A stretch of 64,000 bases of DNA from the NCBI GenBank assembly GCA_033807775.1, contig CM066319.1, positions 162,440,983-162,504,982 of the forward strand. The letters are read 5' to 3'. The translations under genes were made by a program, and so were the position numbers. The notes under the pieces are model-generated. The model saw only the letters and a program-made list of their open reading frames with translations. It ran no database searches and was not told where the DNA came from. The DNA comes from Saussurea involucrata (taxonomy: Eukaryota > Streptophyta > Magnoliopsida > Asterales > Asteraceae). This document shows positions 30,588 through 42,640 of this stretch, piece after piece (position 1 is the first letter of the stretch; the number at the start of each line of letters is the position of its first letter).

Positions 30588-33500
30588 TCATATACAATCA
30601 TCACTCAAAATCTCTCGATAAACCACATTTGATGTGTAAACTCCCTTTGGTTTGAACTTTTTGGTAGGCTTCACTAATATCTTTGTAGTGCCACGTGATA
30701 TACCTCTGGATAATGCCACATAAAGTTGCCCGTGTGAGAATACCGGTTCTGGTAGATAAACACCTACCACCGGAATTGTTTGTCCTTGAGCTTTATTAAT
30801 TGTCATTGCAAAACAAAGTCGAATTGGAAATTGCTTTCTCTTCAATTTAAATGGGAAAATGTCATCTTCGGACGGACATAGAGGAATTCTTGGTAAAAAT
30901 ACCCTCTTACGAGTATGTTGACCAACAGCTATTTCCGCATCAATGACGTTCGGTTGAAAGCCTCTGCATATCAACCTTGTGCCGTTACATAATCCATTCG
31001 AAGGGTCGATATTCCGCAACAGTATTATTGGGCATCCAATTTTAAGTCGGAGGTAATGAGGGGGCAAACCGCTAACAGTCAGTGAGTTTAAGAATTCCAC
31101 TGGATACAAGTTATTCTTATCGTCTTCTGCTTCGTCAAAACTATAGTAAACTTGTTCCTCTCCGCAGAATCTTTCGATCAACTGATCATTAATCTCGTCG
31201 ACATGCTCATTTTTAGTTGTTAGTATCGCCCTTGAAACGATATAATCTGAAGCAGTTCCCGTTGGTTTGCAGAGAAGGAAATATTGCATCGATCAAAGCA
31301 TCCTTCGATTCATCTTGTTTGGTGTAAGGAATGGCCATGTCATCAGGTATGCGAATAAAGTTTCCGTCCACAGTTTCTTCTTCTCCATCACCGACTCGTA
31401 ACAGAAAATCTGAAAACCATCGATTAGTAAGTGCTCTCATATTGATCGTTAACCGCAACTTTTTAATCGAAGACCAAATAGGTGACATCCGTAGGCTAGA
31501 GTCTACAATCTGTGCTCGGGTACCTTTTCTCGTTACTGGCAACACCTGTCTAAAATCACCTCCCATAATCATTATCTTTCCACCAAATGGGAGTTGCACC
31601 CCAGTGATGTCTTGCATTGTTCTATCGAGTGCCTCCACTGCTTGCCTCTTTGCCATTGATGCTTCATCCCAGATGATTATTTTTGCATCTCGGAGTAGTT
31701 GAGCAGTTCCACTTTGTTTTTTTATATTGCACACAGAATTATTACTAAGACTGAGAGGAATCTTGAACCGAGAGTGAGCCGTTCTCCCCCCTGGCATGTT
31801 ATTAGCGGCGGCACCCGATGAAGCGGTCGCAAGTGCAATATATCCACGGGAACGAACATTAGCGAGCAAAGCTTTGTACATAAATGTTTTTCCGGTTCCA
31901 CCTGGACCATCTACAAAAAACACACCCGGACGATCATTATCTACATGACTCATGATCTCATCAAATGCATGTTTCTGGTCGGGATTTAGAGAGTCTCGGG
32001 CACGCAAATCTTCGTCTTCCACGATTATGGAGTACTCCTCTTGTACCTCACGAAATGCCCGTGATTCTAAATTGGCGGCTGCATTTATGTTTGGAAGATC
32101 AAAATCATCGAGGTTCTTACCCATAGATTGTAAAAAGACCGAGATATCTGTAAGAACCATATTTCGGACTATCTCAGCATTTTCGTAGTGTCGTCTGTAA
32201 TCCTCAGAGAATGAATCATAATGTTCATCCCATAACTTGCGAACATCTCCCGGCTCACAATAAATCAAGATCGTTGCGAATAGTCGTCTAAGAGCATTGG
32301 GAAACTGAAATAAGGAGGCCTCAGCAAGACAATGCGATAAATTACCGTCGGTCTCTATCAAACCTCTCTCAAGAGCTGCTTTTCGAAATGTCGGGTGTAA
32401 TACGCCATTAACCGTGTAAAGATCTTCAAAGCATGTAGGTCCACTAACATGCGAGAGAAGTAGGCGTAGATAATACCGTTCTCCTTCAGCAGGGTTAGCA
32501 TGAACCAGTCGTCCTCTCGTTGGTTTTCGGCTCCGAGTATTCCATTTACGTGTTTTGTCATTCCATGTGTAATGTCTCGGAAAATCTTTGTACAAATATT
32601 GTCTCGCACTCATATCTGTTTTATTCCTCTCAAAAAATGCGGTCAACATTGATCTCTTATCCTTCTCTCTGTCAACAATATCTGTCATAATATCATTCTC
32701 TGTGAACCTAACAAACTGCTTATTCGGAAGATGGACCTGCAAAGCCATCACACAAGGGTGGATTTTAGATAGAGGAAAGCTAAAAATCCGCCAAATCGCC
32801 TCAGGTGGAGAAACATATCGTGCATCTTGAAATCTTTTTATCTCGTTAATAACAACCTCTTCTCTATCAGGATCGACATGAATAACCTGTTTGTCATGAC
32901 CTTTGTAAACATACTTGAAAATATATTTCACAGATATTATACTTGAGCAAACCTCAACATTGATGTGACAGTTGAACATCATTAGCAACTTTGGGTTATA
33001 TGGGACCACCCATCTATTATCTAGGATACCGCCTCGGACGTCCGCCTGTATTCCATTGTTTCTCCTCCTATACATCGGATATGAGTTATCTGCTTGCGTC
33101 GTCTTGTCGTTGAATTGTTGAGGATATCTAAAACGACATTTTCTTGGCTCACCTTGCATACAAGGGCTGCATGGTTTTAAATGACCGCAAGGACCATGCA
33201 TCATGTGCATTATCACCAATTGATGCATTTCAGGATACTTTGTTGGGTCCGGGATTTCGGCACACACGACCTTGTCGTAATGGTCTGGGTTTGTAATCTT
33301 GTGTTGCGGCTTCATTATCATGAGGAAATGTGCATGTGGTAATCCACGTTTTTGAAACTCGATGACATAAACATATGCCTTAACCTCGCCGAGGATGTGC
33401 TTCTTGAAGAGTTGATTTTTGAGATCCTCCAATTTGGCACGAAAAACCCTTGCAACAAGGTCCGGCCTATCTTGTGCCCTCTGACCGTCCTTTAACTCTT

Positions 33501-36073
33501 GACGGATTTCAGGCCATCCTGGATTACACGTCATGGTAAGGAATATATCAGGTTTCCCGTCATCTTGAACTAAAGTCATGGCATCCATAAATCGTCTCTG
33601 CATATCACGTGGGCCTCCGATAAAACTTGCAGGAAACACAACCCGTTGTCCAACTTTACTTGGTTGACCCTCACCAGCATTGACGCAATCCACAACACCT
33701 TGGTATAAATCTGATCTTATCTTCGACTGGTTTTTTTCAATAAAATACAAACGTGAAGTCTCTATCTTGATGTACATGTCTACAACAAACTGTTGAAACA
33801 ATCTTCCCCCCGATAGAATCACGTTCTTAGTCGGCCGAATTTGGAACTTGTAACAGTAATAATCTCGCATCGTTACTGTTTTCCTACCCCCTCCCGAGCT
33901 AACGTCTGCGTAGTATTGATTTTCAATAGTATAAATTAATAAATGAGTGGATAAGGTAAGAAATATATGTGATAATGTTCGTACCTTCAAGATCTTCGTC
34001 CAAGTTTTCGTCCTCATTAACAATTTCATCGATGCATACTCCATGTCTGGGTATCCTCGGATGCCATCCAGACTCACCGTTGGGGAAAAACAAAGGATAT
34101 GATAAGGGATCATAACAACTATAGTGATGTTCAATTCTTTTACTGTAGTCGGATCTCCCATACACAACAATACTTCTCCTATATGCAGTGATGTTGTCAT
34201 TTCCTTCAACCCAAATACCAGCAACCTGTACAATGGTAGAATTTTCTTTAGTACCATGCATATGATGCATTTTATTTTAAATAAGATAAAATAAATACTT
34301 GTATTTCAACCTCAGATGTGGTCGGTCGGTTGTACACCCTCTGGTCAAGTTCCACAGAAGCATTCAACGTGACTCTATAATTGTCGAGAGGTCCTAGCTC
34401 CGCAAGGGTTCGAAACGTTCTCACGTATGGATTTATAGAAAGCACACGAGTCAAAATTTCAGTGACGTTTCTATCAAGATTTGGCCATTGTAGTCTATGC
34501 GAAAACTCAGAATCGGCATCATAAAAGTAAAGTTGTAAGTACCTAGGTTTTCCATCCCTAGGAACTAATTGATCAATTCTATGATATATTGCTCCTTGAG
34601 CACGAAACGTATATACTCCAGATGACATATTGTTCACATTATTATCCAAAGTTACTCCCATTGACGCGAAGGAAAAGTTTGTGTTATATGCACGAATATT
34701 GTGCATAAACACTTTGCCTAACTCTGACTCCATTGTAAATAGATTGCATAGTTCTCCAGGAATGGGTGAGTATGCCAACTTTGTCTTCCCAATCATGCAA
34801 CAAAAGGAAGGGAACTCAAATTCGAACAGTTTTGCTCCACAATGTTCACATGCATTTTGTTCCTTCAAGAGACGATGTTGTGTAGGGACACCATCATAAA
34901 CAAAACTGTATGGATCCTCGTGCTGGGTCTCAATGTTTCTATTATTTTCCCTCATTCGTTGACGATAGTTCCGATTAATAATTTGTCTCCTTTGAGCAAT
35001 AGTTAGTGCACTGACAGGGGTTGTTTCACTGATAACGCTTGTTCCTTGTGTATTAACAGCGTTTCTGTTATTTTCTTTGCCTCGTTGATAATAGTTTCTA
35101 TTAACAGTCTTTCTTCTTTGAGCAAAAGTTAACTCACTGACAGGGGTTGTTTCACTGGTATTCCCTTGCGTCGTCTCCAATGGAAAGATATTTGTCATGT
35201 GTTGACTACTTCCTTCGCCAAGCGCTATGTAAGACATTTGAATATGAAAATTAAGATTATTATACATAAATGGTAAGATAGAGATCAAAAAGAAATACTA
35301 ACTTGGAGATTCTTGATTCACGACTTCGTCAAAAAGAGGTTGCAGTATTCCACGTTTATTTTGAATGCCTATGACAAAATACCTAATTTCATTTAGTCTC
35401 TATTTTATGTCAATTGAAAAGTACAAAATAATAATAATGCATAGTTTTTACCGTTGAAGTTATCATGTGTCAACCTCGAACGTAATTGGCTTGTTCCTTG
35501 CGTATTAACAAGATTTCTGTTATTTTCCTTGCCTCGTTGATAATAGTTTCGATTAACAATCTTTCTTCTTTGAGCAGAAGTTAACGCACTCATGGGGGTT
35601 ATTTCACTCATATTCTCTCGCGTCATCTCCATGGGAGAGATATTTGTCATGTGTTGACTACTTCCTTCGCCAAGCGCTATGTAAGACATTAGAATATGAA
35701 AATTAAGATTATTATAAATAAATGGTAAGATCGAGATGAAAAAGAAATACTAACTTGGCGATTCTTGATTCACGACTTCGTCAAAAAGAGGTAGCAGTAC
35801 TCCACGTTTATTTTCCTTGCGTCGTTGATAATTGTTTCGATTAATAATTTGTCTCCTTTGCGCAAAAGTTAACGCACCGTCAGAGGTTGCTTCATTGATA
35901 TTCTCTTGCATTGTCTCCATTGAAGGGGTATTTATCATGTTTGTCATACATTGACCACTTCCTTCGCCAAGCCCTATTTTTCTCCTTTTATGTGTTTCTT
36001 TTTGGGAGACATCAACATTTGTAGTTTCTTTATCGACAATCCTCATTGCATACCTTAAAACATTCACAAACAT
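30588..36073 (-). CDS. Helitron Rep-helicase (RepHel), six exons, one frameshift
   Basis: Predicted exons: 36073-35755, 35676-35452, 35368-35303, 35224-34299, 34225-33985 and 33905-30588, all with GT-AG introns and consistent phase, giving about 1,697 residues if one extra base near 31256 is ignored. The N-terminus holds repeated modules and a Cys/His-rich region (CEHCGAKLFEFEFPSFCC). The Rep part has FLTMTCNPGWPEI, the HUH motif in GLPHAHFL, and the two-Tyr motif in KYIFKYVYKG, which nick and join DNA. The Pif1-like helicase has GPGGTGKTFMY (motif I), IIWDEASM (II), GGDFRQVLPV (III), and, after the frameshift, GCPIILLRNI, TINKAQGQT and LYVALSRG. The frameshift lies between the motifs, so either the gene is recently dead or the base is a sequencing error. 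Apart from that it is complete. Confidence 0.88.
35224..36073 (-). repeat. Tandemly duplicated coding modules at the 5' end of RepHel
   Basis: The sequence LGEGS(G/S)Q-MTN followed by AQRR(K/Q)I(V/I)NRN and QR-KEN occurs three times (about 36000-35810, 35676-35510 and 35224-35050), and once more as a partial copy near 35010-34930. The sequence PLFDEVVNQESPS, with its following intron (GTTAGTATTTC ... CTTACATAG), occurs twice. Exons and introns were duplicated together. Confidence 0.8.
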
Positions 36074-36404
36074 TCACTGAATGGACACATACATGTTCAA
36101 AACATTTACTGAATGGTCACATACATGTTAAAAACGATTAGAAAACATTCATTCACAAAACATTCTCTGAATCGACACATACATGTTCAAAACATTTAGA
36201 AAACATTCATTCACAAAACATTTACTGAATGGTCACATGCATGTTCAAAACGATTAGAAAACATTCACTAAATTGTCACATACATGTTCAAAATAACGAT
36301 ATAACCAATAAAAATACCACAAAAGTTAACAAATACATGTTCCAAAAATCTTCACAACAATCACAAAAAACACAATAATAATCAACTTGACTGATCATAT
36401 ATTC

Positions 36405-37514
36405 TCAACTCGGAATAATTCTTAAGTTGTATGCTTCCGACATTTCTGGACTGAAGACAATCTGGGTTAAAGCCGTAGAATTCAAAACGTTCACTGAAAA
36501 AAATTAGAAAATACCCTTTTAGTAAAATTATATTTTTAAATTGAAATAAAAACAAAAAAGTAAAATTAATAAATATTATACTTGGATATCGATGGATAAG
36601 CTTAACCCGAGATGCATAAATTATTGAATTATTTTGTATGGCCCGAGCTATCATCCCAATACGTGTTTCTCTTGTATCATACAACCTCAACTTTATTTCA
36701 TGCCCCCTATTAGAAATAGCAAAGTTAGTAATAACACAATTTGGCCAATTTGTTAATTTGGTAATTGATTAAATTTTAATACAACTTCAAACTTACGTTT
36801 CATCTTGTAAAACTAAATCACACGAACCCAATCGAAATACACCATAATCTCTCTCATACGTAACTCGTCTTCCCCTTATGATTCTTCCAACTACATCTAA
36901 GATATATAAATTTAAACTTGAATATCAATTTGACATGGTAAAATATTTAAATATATTTAAATTTAACTAAAAAAAATTAATTTACCAATTAACATCTTTC
37001 TTGTCGTCCTATCTTCAACAAGTGTTCTTATCGAAGGCACCGATGGATAAAACACAAATCCTCTTTGAACATCCCCCGGCAATGGGGTAAACCTTGTGTT
37101 TCTACCGATCAAAATTTCATACTCGGCACGAAGAAAACTATATTTTTCATACCTCGGATAGTCATAATTGGTTCCCTGAATTTGGAAATGCTCTAAAAGG
37201 AAAACACCTCCCACCAAGTTTCTTTGTCTATAGACATCCATCAAACTACGTGGAACAATTGCAGCCATTTTGTCCCTCTAACATATATAAATATACAACA
37301 TGTAATTATAAATATTAGTATCTTTAAAAAATATATTTTTCAACAAAACTGAAATATGATCAATTTCACTTACATTTTGGTCAAGTAAGATGATATATAG
37401 TTTTTCTTGATTTTCATCTTCATAAACAAATTCAACTCGGACACATGAAAAGTTCCACCAAACATGAGGACATTGTAGTGCTGAAAAATGTTCAGCATAC
37501 CACCCTAAATCCAT
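36405..37514 (-). CDS. RPA-like OB-fold protein carried by the Helitron (five exons)
   Basis: Predicted exons: 37514-37374, 37277-36986, 36896-36797, 36706-36582 and 36493-36405; introns are all GT-AG and the phases fit, giving about 248 residues. Exon 1 reads MDLGWYAEHFSALQC; the join gives ILLDQNRDKMAAIVPRSLMD, the region that in RPA1-like/DUF223 proteins reads LLDE-G-(K/R)I-A. Then come LVGGVFLLEHFQI and SFLRAEYEILIGRNTRFTPL, which fit the first OB fold. A second OB-like part has DVVGRIIRGRRV, LVLQDETGHEIKLRLYDTRE and a Ser/Pro-type end (FSPEMSEAYNLRIIPS). RPA-like genes are commonly carried by plant Helitrons and are thought to bind single-stranded DNA during rolling-circle transfer. It is upstream of RepHel on the same strand. 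No breaks were seen. Confidence 0.65.
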
Positions 37515-37519
37515 TTCTA

Positions 37520-38530
37520 CAAATTAAAAAAAATTATGAAAATCACAAAAAATCACATAATAAAATTGCTTTATTTCTATTGTCACTTAATAAAAGAATC
37601 ACTATATAATTAACAATTAATCCATCCATTATCAATCGAATAAAAACAAACGAAGCACAAGATGAAAAATGCAACATGGCACTCAAGATTTCATATGTAA
37701 AACTACAAATAAAACACTTTATTCTAAAATAACAAGCAGTTTTAAGGCATAACAACAAAAATGAATTGATTTTGATCATTTGACTAAAACACTATACTAT
37801 GTCTTATGCTCGACACGTTTTTAGTTTAATTCAATCGTTACAACAAACTTAATTGGTATTTCTATTTTTATTTTATAAAATTTTAATATTTAGAGTTTTG
37901 ATATTTATCGTCCTCTTTTTTCTAAGATTCCAACTTTGTTTCATTGTGCATCTACAACTCCTAATGTTCAATAAGATGCTTTGTAAATAAAATCAACTAC
38001 GCATCTTATTTCATTTATGTACTGGTATAAGATTTCAACAATAGTTTTGATCTCTAAAGAGCTATTATTTCTAAATATATATTTTTAATAAATATTGATG
38101 ATTATCTTCTTAATTATCTCAGTAATTAATAACATTATTTATATTAAATTAGTGGATTAGATTGGATCACGAATGAAATAGTGTTTCAGCCCGGTTTGGA
38201 GTGAGGCCTGATCCGGTCGGGTATGCCATCTCTAATATATAGGGACATGTTCAAAAAAGAACATCCTTAGTTTACGAAAATGTAAGAACATTTCTAAGCT
38301 TCCAAATTATTTATATCGTAATTATAATTAAAAGAAAAAAAGTAAACAATTAAGTGGTTTTGTATGTATTTATAGTATTAAAGATTTATTCCAAATTAAA
38401 TGTGTTATATTCTGATGGTTGATAAAAATCCCTACTTATACAAAAGAACCAAAATTTTTTAACATTGAATTTAATTATCATGCGTTTTTAATCTTGAACA
38501 TTTTTCTAATAGTGTTCAAAAAGGCAATGG
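37520..38530. other. Non-coding part of the Helitron
   Basis: AT-rich, with no ORF of note. From 38240 to 38530 GTTCAAAAAAGAACATC and a distant partner (TTGAACATTTTTCTAATAGTG) suggest a small MITE remnant. Confidence 0.35.
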
Positions 38531-38534
38531 TCTT

Positions 38535-39060
38535 AAGACCGTTTGTTTTTTTTTAACGAAAACAATATCTCATTTTGCCCTAAAACCCCTCAGCCTTGAT
38601 CTCATCACCTCCCTCAGCCTCCATCGCATCCCTCAGCCTCCCTCAGCCTCCATCGACTCCCTCAGCCTCCCATCTGCTCCTCCAAATCGAACTCCAAATC
38701 GAGGTCTACAATCGAAGTAGCTTTCAGCAAATCGATTATACATCGTCTTCTGCAGTCGAAGATCCTCTCATCCGCCATCATCGCCTTCTCCAAATCGAGG
38801 TAGCATTCATCACCTCTCGAAATCGATTTGATGTTTGTTTCTTCAAAATTATTTATTTTACCATAAGTTAGTTGTCCTTAGCAATTCATACATTAGAAGT
38901 AATACTTTCTAGTATCAATATGAGTCAATATACTGGTTATGTTTGGTTTACTCTCTGGTGTTGTGTTTCTCTGTTTCAAAATTTCAATCTTTGTGTTCTT
39001 TAATGCCAGAGTGCAGATTCACAGAGAGAGACTGCTAGCCAGACGATGGAGCTGATAAAG
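38535..39060 (+). other. CT-rich leader-like segment with CCTCAGCCTC repeats
   Basis: CTCCCTCAGCCTCCATCG recurs about five times (38595-38670), followed by AAATCGA-rich sequence. TCCAAATCGAG followed by GTAGC could be a splice donor. One 91-codon frame is open but low in complexity (Ser/Pro/Leu) with no domain. It looks like a captured first exon. Confidence 0.35.
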
Positions 39061-39069
39061 GTACTTTAA

Positions 39070-39350
39070 GGGGTTGTTTATTTACCTCTTAATAGTTTCA
39101 TTAAGAGGCAATCTCTGAATCGCTAAGAAGTGAATCTTGTTTGGCAAAAAAAAGTCTGCCTCTTAATGGTTCTAAAACCCTCTTAATGATTTTGTATCTT
39201 GGACCTCCCTTAACCATTTAGCTCCCTAATTTCATTCTGAAAAATAAGCAAACAACCATATTTCATTTTGTACTCTATCATAAGAGCCTCTTAATCATTC
39301 TGACCACTTAATCATTTTGCACCAAACCATTCAGCAACAGCCAAACAGCC
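39070..39350. mobile_element. MITE related to family F
   Basis: GGGGTTGTTTATTTACC at the left; GCAACAGCCAAACAGCCC at the right. The interior is about 85-90% the same by eye as the next copy at 39358. Confidence 0.6.
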
Positions 39351-39357
39351 CAAACGA

Positions 39358-39663
39358 CTCGCTTCCTAGATGATCCCTCTAGAAGAAGGCGATTCTTTGG
39401 GCGTTTGTTTACCTTTTAATAGTTCCATTAAGAGGCCACCTCTGAATCGCTAAGAGGTGAATCTTGCTTGACAAAAAAAAGTTTGCCCCTTAATGGTTCT
39501 AAAACCTTCTGAATGATTTTGTATCGTGGGCCTCCCTTAACCATTTAGCACTCTAATTTCATTCTAAACAATTACAAAACGATCCTATTTCATATTGTAC
39601 TATATCAAAAGATCCTGTACTTAATCATTCTGCACCACACCATTCAGCAACTGCCAAACAGCC
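39358..39663. mobile_element. MITE family F, copy 2
   Basis: GATCCCTCTAGAAGAAGGCG followed by GGGCGTTTGTTTACC; right side GCAACTGCCAAACAGCC. Compared with the other copies it lacks a short stretch near 39616. Confidence 0.65.
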
Positions 39664-39689
39664 AATCCTATTTCATATTGTACTATATC

Positions 39690-40160
39690 ATAAGATAATT
39701 GCCAATTGCCATTCAAGTGGCCAAATCTTCTAATATAGCCAAGGAATAATCCATATTCTTTAATTGCAGAACAATTTACAAAAATAGTAGATACAGACAT
39801 GCACAATACAGAAACCACAACAGCTTCCAATTCCCAACCAAAATCCATTCTGCTTTGTCCCATGAACTTTCAACCAAAAATCATTAATTTTGGCTCCAAA
39901 AACAAATTTGACAAACCACAATCCATGATAAACCAATGGCAATTGAAAAAAGCTTTTTGACCGGTAATGCATTTTTCACACAAGGAAACGAAGCAGCAGA
40001 GAGCTTACCAGTTGATTAGAGGATTATTTTTGCAGCAGGGATGCAAAACTGTGAAAGGAGCAGAGAATTATATAAGAGGTAAAATAAGATTAGAGATAAC
40101 TATTAAGTTTTTAAATTCTAAAATCGCCAGCTATAGATAACACTAAAATCGCCAGAAACT
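39690..40160. repeat. R1 repeat, copy 1 with upstream extension
   Basis: It contains AACCAATGGCAATTGAAAAA, GCTTTTTGACCGGTAATGC, GCAGCAGGGATGCAAAACTG and the CGCCAGCTATAGATAACACT tail. The upstream part (AAGTGGCCAAATCTTCTAAT) recurs at 40490. Origin unknown; a short frame (FLTGNALFTQETKQQ) is open in several copies, but I recognise no protein. Confidence 0.7.
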
Positions 40161-40479
40161 ATATGTTTGCAGTTTGCACTAATATAAGAAAATGAGTGAA
40201 AAACAATCAACAAAAAAGAATACATTTGCAGTTTGCACTAATATAAAGTATATGGGAACAATCAAACATTGCTCTAGAGTTTTAAAAATCATTATAGATA
40301 AAAGAAGATTGCAAAATTACGAAGACCAGACCATCATGCATATAAAATGATTACAAGAAATGCTTAGAAACCAAAAAAAAAGCACATCTTATAATCTTAA
40401 TAAGAAAAAGCCCAACAAAACCTCCCAAAAAACCTAATAAAATAAAATTCTAACTTGAAGAAACACATCCTAGATAATT

Positions 40480-40830
40480 GCCAATTGCCATTCAAGTGGC
40501 CAAATCTTCTAATATAGCCAAGGAATAATCCATATTCTTTAATTGAAAAAAGCTTTCTGACCGGTAATGCATTATTCACACAGGAAACGAAGCAGCAGAG
40601 AGCTTACCAGTGGAGAGAATTATTTTTGCAGCAGGGATGCAAAACTGTGAAAGGAGCAGAGAATTATATAAGAGGTAAAATAAGATTAGAGATAACTATT
40701 AAGTTTTTAAATTCTAAAATCTGTTATCCAGGGTATGTATGCATATATCCAGGGTAAAATAAGAGAAGAGATAACTATTAACACTAAAATCGCCAGCTTA
40801 GTTTTTAAAATTAAAATTAATTTTTTAAGA
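40480..40830. repeat. R1 repeat, copy 2
   Basis: As copy 1, with GTATGTATGCATATATCCAG in the tail, a variant shared with the copy at 51690. It ends at TTTTTTAAGACTTTAAGAA, a sequence also found next to the 5' terminus of the Helitron. Confidence 0.7.
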
Positions 40831-41439
40831 CTTTAAGAATTTCAACCAAAAATCAATAATATCTTCCTTCCTCCTTCCCAAAAGAATACTATCTTGCTTG
40901 AGGTGAAAAGGATAATCAAAAGAAGTATTTACTTATAAACACTTACAAATAAATGTACTTCAACAGTGTCATCAATAAGTAAGAAATTGAAGACTATTTC
41001 ATAGCCCATCGCTATATGAAACAATTATGAGAACACAAAATATTCATTTGACATCCTTATAGTTTCTCTCTTGAGCACTACAAAGCAACCTCATTTAACT
41101 ATAAAGTTAGAAAACAGATGCTGTTGATAGATAGAACATTTAAAATGAAAAGTAAAAGAACTGTCTTTTTGAACAACATATCTGGTGTTTAGAATTTGAT
41201 GCATGATATTAAATGCAAAATATCAATTGTACAGCATTAGAAAGCTCGTTAGAAATATGCCTCAAATTTGTTTTGTGGGTATTTCTGGCTGTAACGTTTG
41301 CCAGCAACTGAAAGTAGTCAACAGCAATCAAATGCATTTTAGCAAATAGCAGTTATGAACTTATAGTAACATTATCGACTGTAAGCCACAAAAAGTAACA
41401 AAATAGCATTAAGATATCATTATTGTTAGGTTAATCAAA

Positions 41440-41860
41440 CAACAGGATGGATACAGTAATGAATCTGATGTGTACATGCATGATAAACCAATGGCAATTG
41501 AAAAAAGCTTTCTGACCGGTAATGCATTATTCACACAGGAAACGAAGCAGCAGAGAGCTTACCAGTGGAGAGAATTATTTTTGCAGCAGGGATGCAAAAC
41601 TGTGAAAGGAGCAGAGAATTATATAAGAGGTAAAATAAGATTAGAGATAATTATTAAGTTTTTAAATTCTAAAATCGCCAGCTATAGATAACACTAAAAT
41701 CGTCAGCTATAGATAACACTAAAATCGCCAGCTTAGTTTTTAAAATTAAAATTAATTTTGTAATATCATTTATTCACTAAAATTAAAACTAAAATTAACA
41801 CTATGAAATATTGATTATTCATGGAAGTTGATTGTTTACTTGTTATGGTCTGTTTCAAAC
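41440..41860. repeat. R1 repeat, copy 3 (start of duplicated block X)
   Basis: Almost the same as 47490-47910. A 73-codon frame (41470-41691) is open in both copies but matches nothing I know. Confidence 0.75.
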
Positions 41861-41880
41861 AACCCAAACAACTCGCTTCC

Positions 41881-42209
41881 TAGATGATCCCTCTAGAAGA
41901 AGGCGATTCTTTGGCCGTTTGTTTGCCTTTTAATAGTTCCATTAAGAGGCAACCTCTGAATCGCTTTTAGGTGAATCTTGCTTAACAAAAAAAAGTCTGC
42001 CCTTAATGGTTCTAAAACCTTCTGAATGATTTTGTATCGTGGGCCTCCCTTAACCATTTAGCACTCTAATTTCATTCTAAACAATTACAAAACGATCCTA
42101 TTTCATATTGTACTATATCATAAGATCCTCTTAATCATTCTGACCACTTAATCATTCTGCACCACACCATTCAGCAACTGCCAAACAGCCAATCTTTCTA
42201 GAGGGATCA
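41881..42209. mobile_element. MITE family F, copy 3 (best preserved)
   Basis: Both outer arms are present: GATCCCTCTAGAAGAAGGCG at the left and TTCTAGAGGGATC at the right are inverted. The inner arms GGCCGTTTG and CAAACAGCC are also inverted. Confidence 0.7.
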
Positions 42210-42303
42210 AATGAATAAAACGATTCATGTTTGGTTTGGGAAGGAATCGTGGATTTTTTTCTTTGCAATGTTTTAACACCCTATTGTTGATTCTGTATTC
42301 TAG

Positions 42304-42409
42304 TACCTGATGGAATTCAACAGTAGCCCTGGCGACCTGATGGAACTTTCCCCTCTATTCTCTGATGACAGCCGTGTTGCTGAGGCTGCTTCAATTGCAC
42401 AGAAATTGC
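42304..42409 (+). pseudogene. Captured 106-bp exon of unknown gene (block X)
   Basis: The exon is flanked by TATTCTAG and GTAAGTAC and fully open in one frame: YLMEFNSSPGDLMELSPLFS, DDSRVAEAASIAQKL. It has good coding character and its splice sites are preserved, but I cannot name the family. The identical exon occurs at 48387-48492. It lies on the strand opposite to the Helitron genes. Confidence 0.5.
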
Positions 42410-42444
42410 GTAAGTACATTACTGATAAATACCCCCTCCGTCCG

Positions 42445-42640
42445 AAAATAAATGTCCACATTTGTATTTATAGTTGACACAAAACAATTCAACTGGCTTC
42501 CGTTAATTGATACAAACAAAATTATTAACACGAAAAACAAACAAAAAAGATGATTATCATTGCTTGTAAAAAAATATAAATGGTACAAAGACCAATAATT
42601 TCTTTTCAAATTAAAGAAAACAATATATCATAATATCCAA
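42445..42640. other. Stowaway-like MITE end
   Basis: CCCCCTCCGTCCGAAAATAA is the classic Stowaway terminus. The matching right end is missing, so it is truncated. The same piece occurs at 48515. Confidence 0.45.

Noticed and set aside
38236..38252. CCCTATATATTAGAG on the minus strand as a Helitron 5' end
   Set aside because: The preceding base is not A, and a much better 5' end with correct flank exists at 52160.
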